A stretch of DNA of 64,000 bases from JANMCE01 sp031410595 (lineage in GTDB: Bacteria; Actinomycetota; Acidimicrobiia; Acidimicrobiales; Ilumatobacteraceae): the NCBI GenBank assembly GCA_031410595.1, contig JANNZM010000057.1:85078-149077 (forward strand), in the 5' to 3' direction. How positions within the stretch are numbered: position 1 is the first letter of the stretch; the number at the start of each line of letters is the position of its first letter. The notes beneath the pieces were generated by a model. That model searched no databases, was not told where the DNA came from, and was given only the letters and a program-made list of their open reading frames with translations. This document shows, one piece after another, positions 34,607 through 42,075 of this stretch. The position numbers and the translations under genes were made by a program.

Positions 34607-34963
34607 ATGATGGATGCCGCAGCGGGACGGGTCGCGGCCGGTGAGACGGTCGAGTTCCGACCGACGGGAAACTCGATGGTGCCGCTCATACAGAGCCGCC
34701 AGAACGTCAGAGTCGAACCCGTCGACGCCACCAAGGTCGAGGTCGGTGACATCGTGCTCGTACGCGTGGCCGGCACCACCTATCTGCACCTGGTATCGGC
34801 AGTCGACCATGACCGAGCACGGGTCCAGATCAGCAACAACCGCGGTCGAGTGAACGGCTGGACCGGCCACGCCAGGGTGTACGGCATCTGCACTGTCGTC
34901 AACGACGTCTCGAGGCCCCGTACGCAGGGCAAGCGACCGCTGACGGGCCGCCACCCACCGTGA
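34607..34963 (+). CDS. S24/S26-like peptidase-fold protein, E4
   Basis: 118 residues, nearly the same as the E1 copy through RPTGNSMVPLIQSRQNVRVE, VGDIVLVRVAGTTYLHLVSA and GRVNGWTGHARVYGICTVV. It keeps the G-N-S-M Ser but has no Lys at the usual catalytic position. It is the most conserved cargo protein between E1 and E4. The C-terminus differs. It is the last gene of the presumed DUF6932-XRE-S24 operon. Confidence 0.7.
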   Translation: MMDAAAGRVAAGETVEFRPTGNSMVPLIQSRQNVRVEPVDATKVEVGDIVLVRVAGTTYLHLVSAVDHDRARVQISNNRGRVNGWTGHARVYGICTVVNDVSRPRTQGKRPLTGRHPP

Positions 34964-35058
34964 ACCTGGAGGACTCGTAGGCGGGGTTATTCGCACTGAC
35001 CGCTTCGGGTTGGTTGCGCCCGATTCCCATGTACCGAATATGTACCAGCACAACGGTA

Positions 35059-35093
35059 AACAGCGGGGAGTAGCGGTGAACAACGGGGAGTTG
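35059..35093 (+). promoter_or_regulatory. AACArCGGGGAGTwG tandem repeat, E4 right end
   Basis: Two 15-bp units 20 bp apart (35059, 35079), matching the E1 pair at 19794/19814, about 65 bp before attachment repeat 5. The flank up to the repeat also matches E1. Confidence 0.5.
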
Positions 35094-35158
35094 AAAACCG
35101 TTCGCCACCAGGTAAAATGGCCATCTACCAGGAGTTTCGCTGAGCAGCGGATTTCGAC

Positions 35159-35207
35159 CTCATAACCCGAAGGTCACAGGTTCAAATCCTTTTCCCCGCC
35201 ACCAAAG
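35159..35207 (+). repeat. Attachment repeat 5 (E4/E5 junction)
   Basis: Matches the tRNA-Met 3' part through CCACCAAAG, with one local change (TCCTTTTCCCC for TCCTGTCCCC, a 1-bp expansion in the T-arm 3' strand). Confidence 0.9.
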
Positions 35208-35271
35208 TAATACCAGGTCAGAGGCCCTTTCCGAAAAATCGGGAGGGCTTCAACCGTCTTTTCTACCGATT

Positions 35272-35290
35272 TGTCATCAATTTGTCATCG
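35272..35290 (+). promoter_or_regulatory. TGTCATC direct repeat, E5 left end
   Basis: TGTCATCAATTTGTCATCG, identical to the E2 right-end unit. The rest of 35208-35548 has no supported gene. Confidence 0.5.
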
Positions 35291-35548
35291 CGATTCTGGG
35301 CGGCTGCGGGCGTGCTTGTCATCAGATCCGTCTCGGACGTGGCGAATCGACTCGATATCTCGACGATTCGCTGCCGGAACACCACGTTCCGTTGATGAAG
35401 GCGCGGAGACGGGGTAGCGGTCGGGTCGAGCGGTCCGGCTCTGCGGGTTGAGTTCCCGATGGTCAATGGCTTGCCGGTCCCGCTTGTGCCGATGGCCGGG
35501 GCGGTGATCGATTCAGTTGTGCCGCCACTGGTTCGGCACGATGGTGTC

Positions 35549-36133
35549 ATGGCTTCTCGACGAACGTGGCTGTCGATCGCGGTGGAACTGATCGAGGGCC
35601 GCGGCACGACGCTGTGGCCGCGCCCGGGTCGGATCTTTGCCGTGTCGAAGCAGCACACGTTCGAACGGTTCGCCGTCGCTATTGACGATGCGTTTGCTCG
35701 GTGGGATCGAGCGCATCTTCACGAGTTCCACTTGTTCGTCCCAGACGCAACGTTCGAAACGCGCCCAACTCGCGTTGCCGACCCCGACCCGGACTGGGAC
35801 GACGAAGAAGCGGTGATGCCGATCCGTACGACGAAGTTGTCTGTGTTGAAACCCGGCCAGCAATTCCTGTATGTCTTCGACCTCGGTGACGATTGGACCC
35901 ACTTGTGCACGGTTGCGGACCAGTTGATCGACCCCGCCGATGCGGTCGGTCTTGATGCTGACGCGATGCCGGGTCCATTGTCGTACTGGGGATGGGGATC
36001 GATTCCGGATCAGTACGGTCGTCGCTGGAACGGCGACTCGGGCGACGACGAACGGGTGCCACGTGATCCCAAACGCGCCGACCTCCCGCCGTTGCGACCA
36101 TGGTGGGGCGCGTCCACCGGGAGTGAAGGCTGA
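35549..36133 (+). CDS. pRiA4b ORF-3-like protein, divergent, E5
   Basis: 194 residues: RRTWLSIAVELIEGRGTTLW, then KQHTFERFAVAIDDAFARWD, and the family core LKPGQQFLYVFDLGDDWTHL. The C-terminus (YWGWGSIPDQYGRRW) replaces the Cys-rich segment of the E1 and E4 copies. This is the IS1096-associated/pRiA4b-like fold in a different subfamily. ATG 35549 begins the conserved part. Function unknown. Confidence 0.68.
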   Translation: MASRRTWLSIAVELIEGRGTTLWPRPGRIFAVSKQHTFERFAVAIDDAFARWDRAHLHEFHLFVPDATFETRPTRVADPDPDWDDEEAVMPIRTTKLSVLKPGQQFLYVFDLGDDWTHLCTVADQLIDPADAVGLDADAMPGPLSYWGWGSIPDQYGRRWNGDSGDDERVPRDPKRADLPPLRPWWGASTGSEG

Positions 36134-36148
36134 CAATGGACCCACTCG

Positions 36149-36433
36149 ATGCCCGGACTGGCCGACTTCTTGGCTGCGTTGGATCGTCGGCTGCACGATC
36201 TCGGCCCTGAAGGCGTCAGCATTGCCCGCCGTGGCGCTGCAGGCAGGCTGTCGCCCTCGGAGCGGCCGGCGTTTCTTGCAATGTTCGACCCGGCGCCCGC
36301 AGCGCCGGCTGACGGTTTGGTCGCCGAAATCGAGGCGCTTGTCACTGGCCATGGTCACGCAGGGGACGACTTCGCGATCGCGAGCGTTTCGCCACATGGC
36401 CCGCAGCGAAGACGGTTGGCGAACGCGCAGTAG
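36149..36433 (+). CDS. Short hypothetical protein, E5
   Basis: 94 residues: MPGLADFLAALDRRLHDLGP, a helical Ala-rich middle and a basic end (GPQRRRLANAQ). It starts 15 bp after the pRiA4b-like stop, in the same direction. Composition is compatible with a real small protein, but the ribosome site is weak and no family is recognised. Confidence 0.4.
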   Translation: MPGLADFLAALDRRLHDLGPEGVSIARRGAAGRLSPSERPAFLAMFDPAPAAPADGLVAEIEALVTGHGHAGDDFAIASVSPHGPQRRRLANAQ

Positions 36434-36437
36434 GCAG

Positions 36438-36488
36438 TTACTAGGAAGCACCAGCGCATCAAGCAGGTGCCTAGTAGGCTCCTAGTAA
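36438..36488. promoter_or_regulatory. CCTAGTAA-type half-sites before AlbA-like gene, E5
   Basis: TTACTAGG (36438), CCTAGTAG (36470) and CCTAGTAA (36481); the first and last are exact inverses. Located 25-75 bp before the ATG of the AlbA/ATPase gene. Likely operator for that gene; AlbA-type proteins of this architecture are often annotated as regulators. Confidence 0.5.
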
Positions 36489-36511
36489 TCGCCGAGTAGA
36501 AGGGCGTCCGG

Positions 36512-38278
36512 ATGATGCTTATCCAGACCGTAGACGAGCTGAACACGATCCTCGCAAGCTTGCGAGCGGCGCGCGGCGATCATCAGTGGATCGAGGCGAA
36601 GCGATCTCGCGCGGCGCTTCCTGTCGACCTCTGGAAGTCGTTGTCAGCCCTTGCGAACGCCGGTGGTGGACTGGTGTTGCTCGGGGTCGATGAGCAGCGT
36701 GGAATCTTTGCGGTCACAGGGGTTGAAGACGCCGCGAAGGCTTCGGCGGACATGCAAGCAGTGTGCACGCGCGCCGAACCACCACTACGGCCAGCAATCT
36801 CCATCATTGACCACGACGAAGGCCAGGTCCTCGTCGCCCACATCCCCGGGGTGCCACGCCTGCAGCAGCCGTGCCATTTCCCCGAGCACGGACAGGTGCA
36901 GTTCACCTCCTTCATCCGGGTCGGGGACGGCGATGTGCAGCTCTCCGTCAGCGAGGTTGACGACATCCTTGCTGCCCGCAGCCAACGAGACGACAGCCGC
37001 CGTCCCGCTCCAGAGGGCGGGCAACTTTCCAGGCGAGCGCTCACCGATCGCTACGGGCGCCAATCCAAGAGCCGCGACGCTGCGTTGCGACGGCTCGGGA
37101 TCTATGCCGATGATGGAACGCCAACTCTGGCTGGCTGGCTCCTGCTCGGTGATGAGCCGGCGACGCGAAGTCCACTGGCCCGGGTGGCGTGTATGAGTAG
37201 CCCACGTCCGGGCGATCCGACTGGTGCACGCCAGCGCGGTGTTCACATCGAGGGCACGATCGGTGAGTTGCTTGACGCAGTGATGGAGTGGTTGGAACGA
37301 GAACTCGGTGTCGTGCAGGTCAGTAGGCGGGGGGCAATCGTGGACGAACTCGATTTCCCGTCAGAGGCGCTGCGCGAAGCGCTGTCCAACGCACTGATCC
37401 ACCGAAGCCTCAGCCCAACATCAGAGTCCACAACGATCGCCGTGCGGGTCACGGCCGCGACGGTGGAGATCACCAGCCCGGGAGGAGTCCACCCGGGTGT
37501 CGACCCGCACCAGTTGGGTCTTTCGCCGCTGTCGACGCCGCGGAACTATGCGCTGGTTCGCATGTGCGGTCAGATGACGAGTCCCCGCGGCATCCGACTT
37601 GTCGAGGCGCAAGCGTCCGGGATCGCCAGAGCAGACCGTGCCTGCAGGACAGCCGGGACAGCGCCACTGCTCTTCGCGGTTGGTCCAGCGCGGTTCTCTG
37701 CGATTGCCCTACGTGGCCAACTCAACGTCGACGAGGTAGCGGATCGGTGGCCAAGCCTCGGAACCGACACTGACCAGCATCGCCTCGTGGCGTTCCTAGA
37801 GCGACGCCACACCGTGCAGGAGCAGGACCTCTCAACCGTGTTCTTCAACACCCCACTCGACACAGTGCTCGCGGCGCGACTACTTACTCCTACCGTCGTC
37901 GAACACGTCGTCCCGATCCTCGACGACCTGGTCGGCACGCGTGTACTGCGGGAGGTGCCACGCTACGACCGAGTTGCTTGGGCGCTCGCCGAACGGCGCG
38001 ACGAGCAGCCACCTGCAACGATCAAGAGAACTGCGACCGCAGTGCGACGTACGGACAACGTGCGGGTGCTCCTCGAAGCGCTCGCTGCCGACACTGTCGG
38101 CGAACTCCAGCCCCGAGATCTCGACCTCGGGCTCTCCGTCCGAGGAACGCGCGACGTGTTCCAACGCGCAATGAAGGCCGGCCTCATCGAATCGACAACG
38201 GACAGCCTCCACGACCCGACCCGCGCCTACCGACTCACGGACCTCGGCCGCCGCCATGCAATGCGGCACCGCGGCTGA
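36512..38278 (+). CDS. AlbA_2/Schlafen-type ATP-binding protein, E5
   Basis: 588 residues. N-terminal AlbA_2 (Schlafen AlbA-like) domain at ~20-145: WIEAKRSRAALPVDLWKSLS, then ALANAGGGLVLLGVDEQ, and FIRVGDGDVQLS. A GHKL-type ATP-binding region is at ~255-395 (ALREALSNALIHRSLSPTSE; EITSPGGVHPGV), with an N-box-like E-A-L-x-N-A-x-x-H-R. The winged-helix-like C-terminus ends YRLTDLGRRHAMRH. Proteins with this layout occur in mobile islands and some defence loci; nuclease or regulatory roles are known for relatives but not provable here. Preceded by palindromic half-sites, suggesting autoregulation. Confidence 0.8.
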   Translation: MMLIQTVDELNTILASLRAARGDHQWIEAKRSRAALPVDLWKSLSALANAGGGLVLLGVDEQRGIFAVTGVEDAAKASADMQAVCTRAEPPLRPAISIIDHDEGQVLVAHIPGVPRLQQPCHFPEHGQVQFTSFIRVGDGDVQLSVSEVDDILAARSQRDDSRRPAPEGGQLSRRALTDRYGRQSKSRDAALRRLGIYADDGTPTLAGWLLLGDEPATRSPLARVACMSSPRPGDPTGARQRGVHIEGTIGELLDAVMEWLERELGVVQVSRRGAIVDELDFPSEALREALSNALIHRSLSPTSESTTIAVRVTAATVEITSPGGVHPGVDPHQLGLSPLSTPRNYALVRMCGQMTSPRGIRLVEAQASGIARADRACRTAGTAPLLFAVGPARFSAIALRGQLNVDEVADRWPSLGTDTDQHRLVAFLERRHTVQEQDLSTVFFNTPLDTVLAARLLTPTVVEHVVPILDDLVGTRVLREVPRYDRVAWALAERRDEQPPATIKRTATAVRRTDNVRVLLEALAADTVGELQPRDLDLGLSVRGTRDVFQRAMKAGLIESTTDSLHDPTRAYRLTDLGRRHAMRHRG

Positions 38279-38327
38279 CCAAAGCCACTGCGCGGCGGAA
38301 ACAAACCCGCAGAGGTTTTCGGGGACG

Positions 38328-38346
38328 TGTCATCAAAATGTCATCG
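38328..38346 (+). promoter_or_regulatory. TGTCATC direct repeat, E5 right end
   Basis: TGTCATCAAAATGTCATCG, ~120 bp before repeat 6. A decayed copy (TGTCATCAATTTTTCATCG) follows repeat 6 at 38583-38601. Confidence 0.5.
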
Positions 38347-38466
38347 CAACGAGCACAAGCAGGATCGCACGAGCACCCACGAGAGCAGACTGGGACCCGT
38401 CGAAAACTGCCGCTGAACTGGCCGAATGCCTACGAGAACGCACGAGAGCAGACGGGCCTCGTGAGG

Positions 38467-38512
38467 CTCATAACCCGAAGGTCACAGGTTAAAATCCTGT
38501 CCCCGCCACCAA
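38467..38512 (+). repeat. Attachment repeat 6 (right-most)
   Basis: 46 bp matching the tRNA-Met 3' part with one change (TTAAAAT for TTCAAAT). Followed by a hairpin-like stretch (near 38532-38560), TTCTACCGG and a decayed TGTCATC pair: the stub of a sixth element that is cut off before 38745. 38513-38744 has no gene. Confidence 0.9.
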
Positions 38513-38744
38513 GTGAAGTACCAGGTCAGAGGCCCTTTCCGAGATTCTTCGGGGAGGGCTTCAACCGTCTTTTCTACCGGTTTGTCATCAATTTTTCATC
38601 GCGACTTGCGGCAGAATTTTCGGAGGGTCGAATTCTTGTCATCAGATTGAGGTGGCCGTAGCCGTCGGGCCACGTTGAGCGGCTGCCGGTGGCTACCTGG
38701 AGGGGTGTCGGGTGGTGTGGATTCGAAAACTCCATCCTCCCTGG

Positions 38745-39554
38745 TCATGCCGCTTGTTGGTATTCGTGGACGAGCCCGTTGCAGCGGGTTGTCACGGTGA
38801 CGGGTGAGCGCGGTCGGAACGGTAGAACGGTCGCTGTGATGGGTGGCTGCTGATCAAGCGACCGGTGGGGTCGGTGTTCGTTGTATTGAGCGACGTACTC
38901 ATCGATGAGTCGTCGGAGTTGTGGCTTGTTCCAGATGATGGTCCGGTCGAGCATTTCGCGGCGCAGCGTGCCGAACCACCGCTCAATGAAACAGTTCGCC
39001 ACCGGGGTCCGTGGTGGCGTTTTCGCTACCGTGATGCCTTCGGTGCGGAAGTTCTCATCGAACGCAGCAGTGAACTGGCCGGCGCAGTCGCGCACGAGCA
39101 TCTTGCAGCCGTTGAACTTCCCGCTCGCGGTGATGAACAGGTTCCGTGCCGCTTGGGTGGTCCACTCGCCGGTCGGGTGCAGGGTGGTCCCTGGGAGCGT
39201 CACCTCGCGTGTCGGTATGGAGATGAAGAACGGAGGTAGAACCGTTTGCCGAAAGCGGTGTCGACGGTAACGAAATCGCAGGCTGCTGCGGCCTGCGAGC
39301 GCAAGAACACTGTCCACGAGACCGTGGACCGCGTCGGCGATGGGTTGATGTGTGCTGCCTTCAGGATTTTCCCAGACGGTCGACGGCGCTATGGGATGGC
39401 CGAGACGAGAGAGTTCGCCAGCGATGCGACGGTATCCCCATGTCGGGTTCTCTTCGGCCATCTTCTCGACGAGCTTTCGGATCTCCGATGCCGATGAGGA
39501 GCCGATATCGGAGGCGGACCACGAAAGTGATTCTGGCGCGAAACCGCAGGTCAA
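38745..39554 (-). pseudogene. IS transposase (DDE/rve type), internally frameshifted
   Basis: The 269-codon frame contains NPTWGYRRIAGELSRLGHPI at the start and the catalytic C-terminal part (CKMLVRDCAGQF; TPVANCFIERWFGTLRREML; YNEHRPHRSLDQQP). Between VWENPEG and the ISIPTRE region the sequence is out of frame: the neighbouring frame reads FLRSQAAAACDFVTVDTAFG, which should hold the first catalytic Asp. So one extra base (GTCTGGGAAAATC) and one compensating change keep the frame open but destroy the DDE triad. Remnants of the same family lie at 54010, 59503 and 61531. Terminal repeats were not found. Confidence 0.78.
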
Positions 39555-39630
39555 CAGGCAGGGCCGACATTTTCGGCACCCACACCCGAGCCACGTTCTT
39601 GAGGCACGGTACCCGCGCTAACATCTGCTC

Positions 39631-41061
39631 GTGAGGTCTGGCGAACGGACGGCTGAGGCGCCAATCGGCGGTATCGGGCGGCGCCCCTGGCGCAACTGGG
39701 CCGGTGATGTGCGCTGTACCCCGGAGTTGACGTTCGAGCCCGGCTCGGTCGAGGACCTCGTGGCCATCGTCAGGTTCGCCGTGGGCACCGGGCGCAAGTT
39801 GCGCGTGGTCGGCTCGGGACATAGTTGGTCGGCGCTCGTACCGACCGACGACATTATGGTGAAGGTCGAGCGCCTCGATCGCGTGTACGTAGAGGGGGTC
39901 CGCACCGAGCATCCGCGGGTAGTGGTCGAGAGCGGGGCGACCGTCAAGCAGGTCAACGACGTGCTCGAGCGCGCTGGGCTGGCGCTTCCATTCAACGTGG
40001 TCCTTGAGTCGGTGCGATTCGGCGGGTTGATTGCGACGGGGAGCCATGGTTCCGGATGGCACCAACAGACACTCTCCGACCTCGTCCATTCGATCGACGT
40101 CGTCACGGCATCCGGTGAGGTTCGCTGCTTCGAGCGTGGACTCGATTCCGACCGCACCATGCGGGCCGTCTGTCTGAGCCTCGGGACATTCGGTGTCATC
40201 TGGCGCGTCACTCTCGATGTGCTGCCAACCTTCTGTGTGCATGCGGTCGACCGGTTGGTTCCCTTGGCCGAGGCGCTCGAACGGCTCGGCGAGTGGGTTC
40301 CGTCGCACGACAACTGCGATCTGTTCTGGTGGCCATTCACCGAGCAGACCTGGGTCAAGACCTGGGACCGAACCGAGGCGCCAGCCACACTGAAACCACG
40401 CGCGTCTCGCGTCGAAGCGGCCAGATCCCGCGTCGAGGCCCATGTGTACGACGGCACTCTGAGCCTGGCTCATCGGATACCGCGGTTGACCCCGGTCCTT
40501 TCCAAGGCAGCGTTCCGCAGCACACCCTCACGGGGCGACAAGGTGGTCGACATCGTCGAGGCCATCCACTACCGCCGGTCGATCGAGATCACGGCAATGG
40601 GCTGCGTCGAGGTCGCGTTCAAGATCGACAACGAAGACTTCAGCGGCGTCCGCTTCGCTATCGAGGAGGTGGTCGACGCCGTGCGCCGTTGGGCCGCGGT
40701 TGGCCGTTACCCGATGAACGTCACCCTCAATGTCCGCTTCATTCACAACAGTGACTGCCTGCTCTCCCCGGCGTCCGGTCATGGCCACACCTGCTACATC
40801 GAAATCCTCTCCCGGACCCGTCAGCGCGACTGGTACGAGTTCTCCGCAGAGGTGGCCTCTGCCTGGCTCACCTTGCCCCGGGCCCGCCCCCACTGGGCCA
40901 AGGAGCACCGCCATCTGCCCGGCATCGTCGAGCATGTACGCGCTGCTTATGGCGCGGAACTTGCCGAGTTCCGTCGTGTTCGTTCCGAACTCGGCGTCGA
41001 CCCGGAAGATACGTTCGTCAACGGCGCGGTCGGCGAGTTGCTGTTCGAAAGGGTCAGATGA
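39631..41061 (+). CDS. FAD-linked oxidase, D-arabinono-1,4-lactone oxidase-like
   Basis: 476 residues. An N-terminal FAD-binding PCMH domain at ~20-190 carries VVGSGHSWSALVPTDD (the His of GSGHS is the residue that covalently links FAD in this family) and GGLIATGSHGSGW. The C-terminal ALO-type substrate domain follows (HAQ-like region LTLPRARPHWAKEH; VRSELGVDPEDTFVN at the end). It should oxidise an aldono-lactone or similar polyol; the substrate is unknown. The GTG start follows a weak site. It overlaps the next membrane-protein gene by 4 bp, suggesting a functional pair. It lies ~80 bp from the IS relic. Confidence 0.87.
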   Translation: MRSGERTAEAPIGGIGRRPWRNWAGDVRCTPELTFEPGSVEDLVAIVRFAVGTGRKLRVVGSGHSWSALVPTDDIMVKVERLDRVYVEGVRTEHPRVVVESGATVKQVNDVLERAGLALPFNVVLESVRFGGLIATGSHGSGWHQQTLSDLVHSIDVVTASGEVRCFERGLDSDRTMRAVCLSLGTFGVIWRVTLDVLPTFCVHAVDRLVPLAEALERLGEWVPSHDNCDLFWWPFTEQTWVKTWDRTEAPATLKPRASRVEAARSRVEAHVYDGTLSLAHRIPRLTPVLSKAAFRSTPSRGDKVVDIVEAIHYRRSIEITAMGCVEVAFKIDNEDFSGVRFAIEEVVDAVRRWAAVGRYPMNVTLNVRFIHNSDCLLSPASGHGHTCYIEILSRTRQRDWYEFSAEVASAWLTLPRARPHWAKEHRHLPGIVEHVRAAYGAELAEFRRVRSELGVDPEDTFVNGAVGELLFERVR

Positions 41062-41513
41062 CTGACACGCGTCTCGCATCTCGCTCGCTTCCGGCCAGCG
41101 TGCTTACCGTGGCGACAGTGGGGCAGGTACCCGGCTACTTCTACGCGCTGTGGGAGCATCTCGACGAGGCCGACTGGTCCGAACATGCCCAGTTTCACCA
41201 CATCCTGGGCTTCTTGTGGCTGTGTGGCCTGGCCACCGCAACCTTGACGTTGGCGTGGGGTCCGGCAAGGCGGGGCGAGCGGGGGGCCTCGCGACTACTC
41301 ATGGCCTTGACCATGTTTCAGTTCGGCTCGCATCTGCTCACCATGATGGTGCTCCCGGCCGGGAGACCTCCTGTGGCGTGGCAGAACGGGGTGCTGGGTG
41401 CCCTCGCGGTGATCGGCGTGGGCGCCGCCGCTTTCAACCTCCGGCGAGCAACTGCGGCCATCACCCGTGTCGAAGTGCCGTTTCGTGCAGGACGGCGAGG
41501 ATGGCGCGGTTAG
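41058..41513 (+). CDS. Four-helix membrane protein coupled to FAD-linked oxidase
   Basis: 151 residues with about four hydrophobic segments (VLTVATVGQVPGYFYALW; HHILGFLWLCGLATATLTLA; LLMALTMFQFGSHLLTMMVL; NGVLGALAVIGVGAAAFNL). The ATGA overlap with the oxidase gene indicates coupled translation, so it may serve as membrane partner or electron acceptor link for it (inference). Its 3' end overlaps the convergent HD gene by ~50 bp. Confidence 0.75.
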   Translation: MTDTRLASRSLPASVLTVATVGQVPGYFYALWEHLDEADWSEHAQFHHILGFLWLCGLATATLTLAWGPARRGERGASRLLMALTMFQFGSHLLTMMVLPAGRPPVAWQNGVLGALAVIGVGAAAFNLRRATAAITRVEVPFRAGRRGWRG

Positions 41514-42075
41514 CGGATTTGGAGAGGTCGTTGGCCTGCCGGGCCGCCGTCGTGAAGTAGTGATGCGCGTCGAAAAAGCGAAGTTGGTCGGCGTACCACT
41601 CGACGTCGGTGAACGCCCTGCCGTATCGGCCGAGCTCGGCCCGGAGGCGTCGATTCTCGGCGAGCATCTCGGGCCTCGCCAGAATGTCGAGATCTGCGTC
41701 GGCCATCACCTGCTCGAGGGTTCCCACCGGGCGTTGCGGCACGGTCGTCGCCAGGATCATGCCCTGCACTGAGCCGACGTGTTCTGGCCGGTAGCCGAAA
41801 TCGGGCAGCGCCTCGGCCGCCATTCGGGCCCCGATCGGCTCGTTGGCGCCATAGCGTTCGATGTACCCGAGGTCGTGAAACCAGGCCGCGGTGATCACCA
41901 AGTCAAGATCTACGCGCCCGACGCCAGAATGCTCAGCCAGTCGTACCGCAGCGGGAACCACCCAATCCTCGGTGTGCGCGAGGTCGTGGTAGGTCAACTC
42001 GGACGACAACTCTGCCGTCAGCCGACGTCGGGCGTAGGCGATGGCCGCTCGAAGGTCGGGGCGGGCGCGTATCAT
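41461..42075 (-). CDS. HD-domain phosphohydrolase
   Basis: 204 residues with the HD set: His in YHDLAHTEDWV, HD in ITAAWFHDLGY, a further EPIGARMAAEALP, and Asp in EQVMADADLDIL. The family hydrolyses phosphoester bonds in nucleotides or signalling nucleotides. It overlaps the stop of the upstream cyclic-nucleotide-binding protein (ATGA at 42072-42075), so it is the third gene of that operon. Because its operon partner binds cyclic nucleotides, a role in removing the signal is an attractive inference. Confidence 0.8.
   Translation of the reverse strand: MIRARPDLRAAIAYARRRLTAELSSELTYHDLAHTEDWVVPAAVRLAEHSGVGRVDLDLVITAAWFHDLGYIERYGANEPIGARMAAEALPDFGYRPEHVGSVQGMILATTVPQRPVGTLEQVMADADLDILARPEMLAENRRLRAELGRYGRAFTDVEWYADQLRFFDAHHYFTTAARQANDLSKSANRAILAVLHETALRHG

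Larger units (their letters stand above)
29888..35207. mobile_element. Integrated element E4
   Basis: A 5.3-kb segment between repeats 4 and 5. It has an intact integrase, DUF2200 and pRiA4b-like genes, a DUF6932 relic, and the same phosphoesterase-DUF6932-XRE-S24 module as E1. Its right end also matches E1 (AACArCGGGG repeats and the CATCTACCAGGAG stretch), while its integrase is of the E2-like MxGY type. Confidence 0.85.
35159..38512. mobile_element. Element E5, integrase lost
   Basis: A 3.4-kb segment between repeats 5 and 6. The left end keeps the hairpin (near 35224-35248), a TTCTACCG unit and a TGTCATC pair (35272-35290) but no integrase; the first gene starts at 35549. Cargo is a pRiA4b-like gene, a short hypothetical gene and an AlbA/Schlafen-like ATPase. 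The left 140 bp match the stub after repeat 6, so the integrases were lost in a similar way in both, or one derives from the other. Confidence 0.75.

Noticed and set aside
19893..38512. Attachment repeats 2-6 as additional tRNA-Met genes
   Set aside because: Only the anticodon-loop-to-CCA part is present; D arm and 5' acceptor strand are missing, so no cloverleaf can form.
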